Source: Phycisphaerales bacterium (GTDB lineage: Bacteria > Planctomycetota > Phycisphaerae > Phycisphaerales > UBA1924). From it: a DNA stretch of 64,000 nt. The stretch covers positions 45,802 through 109,801 of the forward strand of contig JADLCX010000060.1 of assembly GCA_020846975.1 (NCBI GenBank), in the 5' to 3' direction. A program made the translations under genes and the position numbers. Shown one piece after another: positions 59,099-64,000 of the stretch. The stretch's first letter is position 1, and each line of letters begins with the position of its first letter. The notes under the pieces were generated by a model. It did not search any database, had not been told where the DNA came from, and was given only the letters and a program-made list of their open reading frames with translations.

Positions 59099-62000
59099 CT
59101 ACTTCTTCGGCGGGTCCTTGTCGAGGGTCTTGGGCAGTGTCTTGTTGTTGTCGCGCGGCACCTTGCCAGTGATGTGGGCCGTGTGCGGGCCGCGTTGCGC
59201 CACCAGAGCGCCGCCATTGCACGTGTCGTGCACGTATTGCGCGGCGGTGAACTTGTAGTCGATGACGTCTGCGTCATCAAGCCCCGGCTTTCCCGGGATG
59301 TCGCTGGTCTTGAATCCCGGATCGCTCTTGTCGGGCTTGCCGTCCTGGTCGTCCGGGTCGTTGCCGTCCGTGCCGTCATTGTCACGCGAGTATCCATCGT
59401 CGTGCATGGGGCTGGTGTCGGCCTTGAACCCCTTGTTCGGGCCGTCGGATATCGTCATGACGGTCATCACCTGCTGCGAGTAGGCGCAGCAGCTCGGGTC
59501 GCAGGGCTTGACCGAGCCAAATGTGATCTCCACCTGAATCTCCACGAGCGATCCCGGGCTCTGTTTCTTGGCGGCGGCGCTCGGCTCGGTCCACTTCACC
59601 TCGAACTTCTCCACACAGCACTTCTTCTCGTCCTTCTTCTCCTGTTCGGCGACCTGCAACCACCCGTCCCACCACGACGCCAGGTGGAGCGGCAGTTCGG
59701 TATCCACGGGGTTGTTGCGGGCGAAGGTCGCCCAACTCCCCGCGCCGGCGGTCATGCCCAACCACTCGCCCAGGATGCCGTCGGTGTCGCCGTAATCCTG
59801 GATGAAACTGCCGATGCGGTGGTCGAGGGCGCGCCCGCCCATGACCGTGTAACCGGTCTCGGCGTCGTAGCGCCTGCCGAGGTAGGCGAACGGGTTCTGG
59901 CTCGGAGCCGCCAGCCCGACGATCATCAGCGAGAACGCGAAGTCGGCGCTGGCCAGATCCCACGGCGCGACCTCGTTGTCGCGGACGCTCACCCGCCCGT
60001 TGCCATCGTCGCTGGTTTCCCAGCCCCAGGTCGTCGGGTCGCCGAACGTCCCGTTCTGGATCGAGAGCCAGTAGCGAATGCCCGGCTGCAGCGTGATCGG
60101 GCTCGGCAGCGTGCACTGGTACTGGAACTCCTGCGAGTTCGGGAAGTCGTTGCAGCACAGCGTCCGTCCCGTCGGGTTGCGGGTCACCTGCGGCCCGCTC
60201 AGGAAGACATCCAGGAGCACCGCCTGGGGCGCGCCCGTGCCGGGGTCGCTGTGGTAGATGCGGATCCTGAACTGATCCGGGTTGAGCAGCGGCGCGCCGT
60301 AGTCGTAGCCGCCGCGGAATGTGAGTCCGTTGAGCGTCAGCGGCCCGTTGGTCTGCGGCAGCCAGAAATCGTCGGCGACCTCGCGTTCCAGGCCCGTCGG
60401 GCCCGCGTCCCTGTCCGAGTCGATGCTGTAGACCAGGTCGCCGCTCTGCGGCCCGTTCGGCGTGAATGGTCTGCCGAAATCGCCGTACTCGGTCATGTTG
60501 GTCACCTGCCGGTTGGCGTTGGTGACCTTGACGATGTTGCCCTGGTCGTCCTCGTGCAGGTAGAACCTCGCCGTGCCCCGCGACGACGCGATCACGCAGC
60601 GGGAGTTCTTGCTGTGAACGTGGGTTGCGACGGTGACGTTGGCGGCGTTTTGTTCCTCGATCTCCTCGTCCCCGTCGTAATAGAACTTCGAGATCACGGC
60701 GCCGACCGCCTTCTGGATGCGCCGCCCGAGACAATCGTACTTGTACACCGTCGTCGCGCCCGAGGTCGAGTCGATATGCCGCACCAGGCGGTGATGGTGG
60801 TCGTACGCCAGCGTGCGCGAGACGGTCGCGATCTGGCTGGTCGCGCCGCGGAGGTTGCCCGCGTCGTCGTACGTGCGCGAGTCGATCGGCGTCAGGGTGT
60901 AGTGCCCGAGCTGGCAGTCGCCGGGGACCGGCAGGGTTGGATCGCACGAGTACGCGCCCGCGTCGTTGCCGCCGGAAACCGCCGAGCGCTTGCCCGTGCC
61001 GTCGAGCCCGTACGAGGTTGTCGGCCAGTACGACGGGCCGAGCGAAGCGACCAGCCGATCCGCCGCGTCGTAGCTGTACGTCCGCGTCGCCGCCGGAACG
61101 ATCAGCGCATCGGTCCACGACAACTTGTTCCCTTCCGCATCGTGGCCGACGGATCGGTCATCGAGAATCGAACCCGACACCGTGTCGGAGTGCATGGACC
61201 GCACCAGCCGGCCCAGCGCGTCGTACGTGTACTCCGATCGCGTGGCGTTGCCGAAATCGCGCCGCTCGATCCGGCGCGGGCCGATGTAGCTGTAGGTGGC
61301 CACCGCAAAGGCCGGTGCGGCGTCGGCGACGGTCGCGGTCCGGTCGAGCGCGTCGTGCGTGCGTGTGATGACGCGGCCGCCCGGGTAGCTCAGCCGCGTC
61401 TGGTTGCCCATGCCGTCGTAAACGGCCGTCACCGTCCGCACCGGCGAGGCGGGCTGTGTGATCTGCTGCGTCTCGCGGGTCATGTGCCCGAGCGAGTCGT
61501 AACCCCGGGTGACGCTCGAGTCCTCATCCGTCGCACGCACCAGGCGCGAGAGGCCGTCGTACTGGTACGTTTCCATCAGCACGCCGCCGTTGGTCGGCGG
61601 GGGCGGAGCGGGCGCCAGCCCGGGCGCAGGGGTGACGTTGTTCTGCACCCTCCGGTCGTGGGCGTCGAACACCGAATCCACCTGCGTGCCGTCCGCGTCG
61701 ATCAGGCGAACGCGGTTGCCGCGCTGGTCATACTGGTACTCCAGTTGCAACCCGTCGGCGCGGGTCGTCCGCACGATCCGGTCCAGCGAGTCGTAGACGT
61801 ACCGGGTCGGGTTCCCGCTGTCGTCGATCCGCAGCGTCATCCGCGAAGACTCGTCCCACTGCTGCAGCGTGACGATGTCGGGTAGCGAGCCGTCCGGGCC
61901 GGTCGCGTCCATGTCCCGGATCGAGCGCACCAGCCGGTCGAGCCCGTCGTACTCGTACCGCGTCCCGTGTCCGAGCCGATCGGTCTGGACCACCAGGTTG

Positions 62001-64000
62001 CTCCGCGAATCGTACAGATACGTGCGTGAAGCCCCCAGGGTGTCCATCGAAACAACCAGCCGGTCCAGCGCGTCGTACGTGTAGGTATCAGTGAACACCT
62101 GCGCCGGGTTGCCGCCGGTGGAGACGTCCGTGCGCGTGCGTCCGATCTCGTTGCCGTTGGCGTCGTACGCCGAGGTTGACGTGTTGCCGACCGCGTCCGT
62201 GACCACCGCCCGTCGTTCCATCGTGTCGTAGGTGAACGTCCGCGTGGCGCCGTTGTCGTTGGTCGCCGATCGCACCGTCGAGTTGTCGTTGTAGGTCGTG
62301 GTGTTCGTTGAAAAGCCGTCGCCGATCGGCGCCTGCGTGGCCGTATCGAAGAACGCGTCGTCCCGGCGTATCAACCTGTCCATCGCGTCGTACACGTACT
62401 GCCGCTCGTTCAGCCGGGTATTGCCCGCGCTCCCGGGAATGTCCAGCAGCTCGCCGTCGACGCGCTCCAGCGTCCTGTTGTGGTTGGCGTCGTACGAGAA
62501 ACTCTGAGCGTTCCCGGTCTCGTCGAGCCTCCGCACGAGCCGGTCAAATCCGTCATAGGCGTACGTGATCGGCTGCGCCGACACCAGTTCGAGCGCGACC
62601 AGTTCGATCTCGATCTTCCCGTTCGGATTGAAGTCCCGTCGGATCGTCGACTGGCCGCCCTGCCCGGGCGCGCCGGGGGCGGAGACGATCAGGTACGGCA
62701 GGTCGCGCTCGTCGTACCACCATTCCGTAGCGTTGAAGGGATCCGAGCCCGCGACCTGCACGCCCGTGTTCGCGCGTGTGCGGTTGCGGTTGGCGTCGTA
62801 CGCCGTCACGTCCACCGCCAGATACTCCGGCAGCATCGGCGCCGGGATGTCGGCGGAGCGCAGGACGCTCTGCGCAAGGTTGTTCCCGCCGCCGCCCGCG
62901 AGTTCGCGCGTCGTCCGCACGGGCAGGTTCAGGATCTCGAAGTCGATGATCCGGGTGAAGTGCGTGTTGCCCGCGGGGCTCGCGCCGGTCTCGTCCACGT
63001 TCTGGGAATCGACCCGCGCGCGATTGCCGTTGGCGTCGTAGAAACTCAGCGTCTGGTACCGGGTCGCCCCGATCGGACGCGAGAGTTCCTCGACCAGTTC
63101 GTCCATCTCGTTGTAGGTGTAGTCGGTGGGGTTCCCGCGCGGATCGACCCGGCGCACGAGGTTGCCGCGGGCGTCGTAGGTGTACTGGGTCGCCAGCGCG
63201 AAGTGGGGGCCCGCGCAGCTCCCCGGCCCGCCGACATCCTCGATGGTTGACTGCGCGTACCCGTTCTGTGCCCCGGCCGCGTAGTACGCCACGGTGTCCA
63301 CCCGCCGGCACCCCGACCCGTTGTCGGGATGGATGTGCCGCACCACCTGCCCGAACGCGTTGTACGCCCAGTTCTCGATGACCGTCGGGATCCGGTGCGT
63401 CGTCTGCACGCGGTTGCCCGCCGCGTCGTAGTCGTGCGTGGTGATGCCGCCGCGCCCGTCGGTGTGCTGCGTGACGAAGTTGGTCCCGCAGCACCCGCCG
63501 AAGTCGCCCAGGTAGGTCCACGTCTCCGTGATCGTCGCGGCCGAGCCGCCCGTGCCCAGGCCCGCGGAGTGGAGCGTCCGCGCGAGCATGTTCCCGCGCG
63601 CACGCGCCGACGGGTTGCCGCTGTCGTAGGTCCACGTCTCGAAGTTGCCCCGCGGCATGTCCTTCCGCGTCACCAGCCCGTCGCCGTTGAACGTCCACAG
63701 CGTCTGGTAGAACGCCGGCTCGCCCGGGTGCAGCCCCGCGGTGAGCACGCGAGTCATCACGCACCGGTTCTGCGCGTCGAAGTAGTGCTCGTGCGTGTGC
63801 CCGTTGCGGTCCACGACGCTCGCCAGGACCGACGAGCTGTTGTTGGCCGGCGCGGGTGTCAGCGCCGAGTACGCGAGCGTGGAGGCCTCGCCGATACCGC
63901 CGAGCGTCACCGACACCGCCCGATCGAAGTTGAAGTCGGCGCGTGCCGTCGTGCCGTGGTACGCGTAGCGCAGGTAGGTCTGGCCCTTCGGGTCGGTCAC
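59099..64000 (-). CDS. RHS-repeat protein, N-terminus beyond window, unrecognised C-terminal domain
   Basis: At least 1633 residues; the start lies past the right edge. More than 25 RHS/YD repeats are visible, for example YEYDGLDRLVRSIRDM, YVYDSLDRIVRTTRADG and YTYDALGRLVRSMHSD; these fold as a large beta-shell. An inserted ~190-residue beta-rich domain (from EREVADDFWLPQTNG to SADFAFSLMIVG) splits the end of the barrel from the RHS core (NPFAYLGRRYDAETGYTVMG). After the core a Cys-rich, Asp/Lys-rich C-terminal region of ~190 residues has no recognised toxin motif (EKKCCVEKFEVKWTEPSA; CDPSCCAYSQQVMTVMT; DDADVIDYKFTAAQYVHDTC). No immunity gene is visible downstream. Confidence 0.88.
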   Translation of the reverse strand: MTDPKGQTYLRYAYHGTTARADFNFDRAVSVTLGGIGEASTLAYSALTPAPANNSSSVLASVVDRNGHTHEHYFDAQNRCVMTRVLTAGLHPGEPAFYQTLWTFNGDGLVTRKDMPRGNFETWTYDSGNPSARARGNMLARTLHSAGLGTGGSAATITETWTYLGDFGGCCGTNFVTQHTDGRGGITTHDYDAAGNRVQTTHRIPTVIENWAYNAFGQVVRHIHPDNGSGCRRVDTVAYYAAGAQNGYAQSTIEDVGGPGSCAGPHFALATQYTYDARGNLVRRVDPRGNPTDYTYNEMDELVEELSRPIGATRYQTLSFYDANGNRARVDSQNVDETGASPAGNTHFTRIIDFEILNLPVRTTRELAGGGGNNLAQSVLRSADIPAPMLPEYLAVDVTAYDANRNRTRANTGVQVAGSDPFNATEWWYDERDLPYLIVSAPGAPGQGGQSTIRRDFNPNGKIEIELVALELVSAQPITYAYDGFDRLVRRLDETGNAQSFSYDANHNRTLERVDGELLDIPGSAGNTRLNERQYVYDAMDRLIRRDDAFFDTATQAPIGDGFSTNTTTYNDNSTVRSATNDNGATRTFTYDTMERRAVVTDAVGNTSTSAYDANGNEIGRTRTDVSTGGNPAQVFTDTYTYDALDRLVVSMDTLGASRTYLYDSRSNLVVQTDRLGHGTRYEYDGLDRLVRSIRDMDATGPDGSLPDIVTLQQWDESSRMTLRIDDSGNPTRYVYDSLDRIVRTTRADGLQLEYQYDQRGNRVRLIDADGTQVDSVFDAHDRRVQNNVTPAPGLAPAPPPPTNGGVLMETYQYDGLSRLVRATDEDSSVTRGYDSLGHMTRETQQITQPASPVRTVTAVYDGMGNQTRLSYPGGRVITRTHDALDRTATVADAAPAFAVATYSYIGPRRIERRDFGNATRSEYTYDALGRLVRSMHSDTVSGSILDDRSVGHDAEGNKLSWTDALIVPAATRTYSYDAADRLVASLGPSYWPTTSYGLDGTGKRSAVSGGNDAGAYSCDPTLPVPGDCQLGHYTLTPIDSRTYDDAGNLRGATSQIATVSRTLAYDHHHRLVRHIDSTSGATTVYKYDCLGRRIQKAVGAVISKFYYDGDEEIEEQNAANVTVATHVHSKNSRCVIASSRGTARFYLHEDDQGNIVKVTNANRQVTNMTEYGDFGRPFTPNGPQSGDLVYSIDSDRDAGPTGLEREVADDFWLPQTNGPLTLNGLTFRGGYDYGAPLLNPDQFRIRIYHSDPGTGAPQAVLLDVFLSGPQVTRNPTGRTLCCNDFPNSQEFQYQCTLPSPITLQPGIRYWLSIQNGTFGDPTTWGWETSDDGNGRVSVRDNEVAPWDLASADFAFSLMIVGLAAPSQNPFAYLGRRYDAETGYTVMGGRALDHRIGSFIQDYGDTDGILGEWLGMTAGAGSWATFARNNPVDTELPLHLASWWDGWLQVAEQEKKDEKKCCVEKFEVKWTEPSAAAKKQSPGSLVEIQVEITFGSVKPCDPSCCAYSQQVMTVMTISDGPNKGFKADTSPMHDDGYSRDNDGTDGNDPDDQDGKPDKSDPGFKTSDIPGKPGLDDADVIDYKFTAAQYVHDTCNGGALVAQRGPHTAHITGKVPRDNNKTLPKTLDKDPPKK

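Noticed and set aside
58906..59397. Possible minus-strand protein containing RATGIEPANPSAEGAG
   Set aside because: This string is what the opposite strand of a tRNA T-arm and acceptor end translates to; it marks the tRNA fragment rather than a protein.
58952..61885. A 977-codon open frame on the plus strand
   Set aside because: It is the mirror of the RHS gene; its Arg/Val/Ala-rich product has no motif, while the minus strand shows clear RHS repeats and core.
1..64000. CRISPR array, cas genes or a classical phage-defence island
   Set aside because: No regularly spaced repeats of 25-40 bases and no Cas, restriction-modification or Abi-type motifs were found; the only defence-like module is HepT/MntA.

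Overview
The window is GC-rich and densely coded, and it looks like a chromosome of a Planctomycetota bacterium, most likely a Phycisphaerae-type lineage. This is inferred from several signs: a secreted protein with an N-terminal 'CEPLEQRQML' motif (LEPR-like planctomycete signal), secreted proteins ending in Cys-pair plus Asp-rich dockerin-like repeats and a terminal Gly-Cys, a 'PTPSAMALLGLGGLIGL' plus Arg-tract sorting tail, prepilin-type signal peptides, and lipid A genes (lpxC, lpxD) showing a Gram-negative type outer membrane. No rRNA is present; there is one tRNA gene.

Layout. 0-2.5 kb: end of a nucleotide-sugar epimerase, a HepT/MntA-type toxin-antitoxin pair and an adenylosuccinate lyase of the animal-like type, tightly packed. 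2.6-15.6 kb: GbsR-like regulator, lpxC, a pseudopilin, several secreted proteins of unknown function, plsY, an Rrf2 regulator next to a P1B-4 metal ATPase, an ECF sigma/anti-sigma pair and a lipoprotein. 15.8-24.4 kb: serine acetyltransferase, a nidogen-domain protein, a YjfB-like protein, lpxD, a Tat-type metallophosphoesterase, an FG-GAP propeller protein and a catalase. 24.4-33.2 kb: a polysaccharide cluster (four glycosyltransferases, two WcaF-like acetyltransferases, two methyltransferases). It is interrupted by a four-helix-bundle gene between inverted octamer arrays and by an IS256-family transposase remnant. 33.2-37.4 kb: a Cys-rich copper-storage-like protein, then a three-gene operon (two transsulfuration-type PLP enzymes around an ACT-less aspartokinase) behind a candidate SAM riboswitch. 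37.9-50.6 kb: secreted dockerin-like proteins, a PilZ protein, an Mrp ATPase, a VWA protein coupled to a helical-repeat protein, and a large cadherin-like adhesin.

50.6-59.0 kb: tRNA-Leu(UAG), a decayed transposase, then six genes joined by 4-base overlaps that encode a stripped-down type II secretion/type IV pilus machine: secretin, GspE ATPase, GspC-like, PilN/GspL-like, PilO/GspM-like and a TPR protein. A transposase fragment and a 25-base copy of the tRNA 3' end follow, so the segment may be an old tRNA-targeted island. From 59.1 kb to the right edge runs an incomplete RHS-repeat giant with an inserted beta-rich domain and an unrecognised C-terminal domain.

The strongest unusual signals are the SAM-riboswitch candidate with a start-codon-masking hairpin, the tRNA-bounded secretion segment, the octamer-flanked four-helix-bundle insertion, and a 20-base palindrome family that lies at gene ends and appears to have extended two enzymes.
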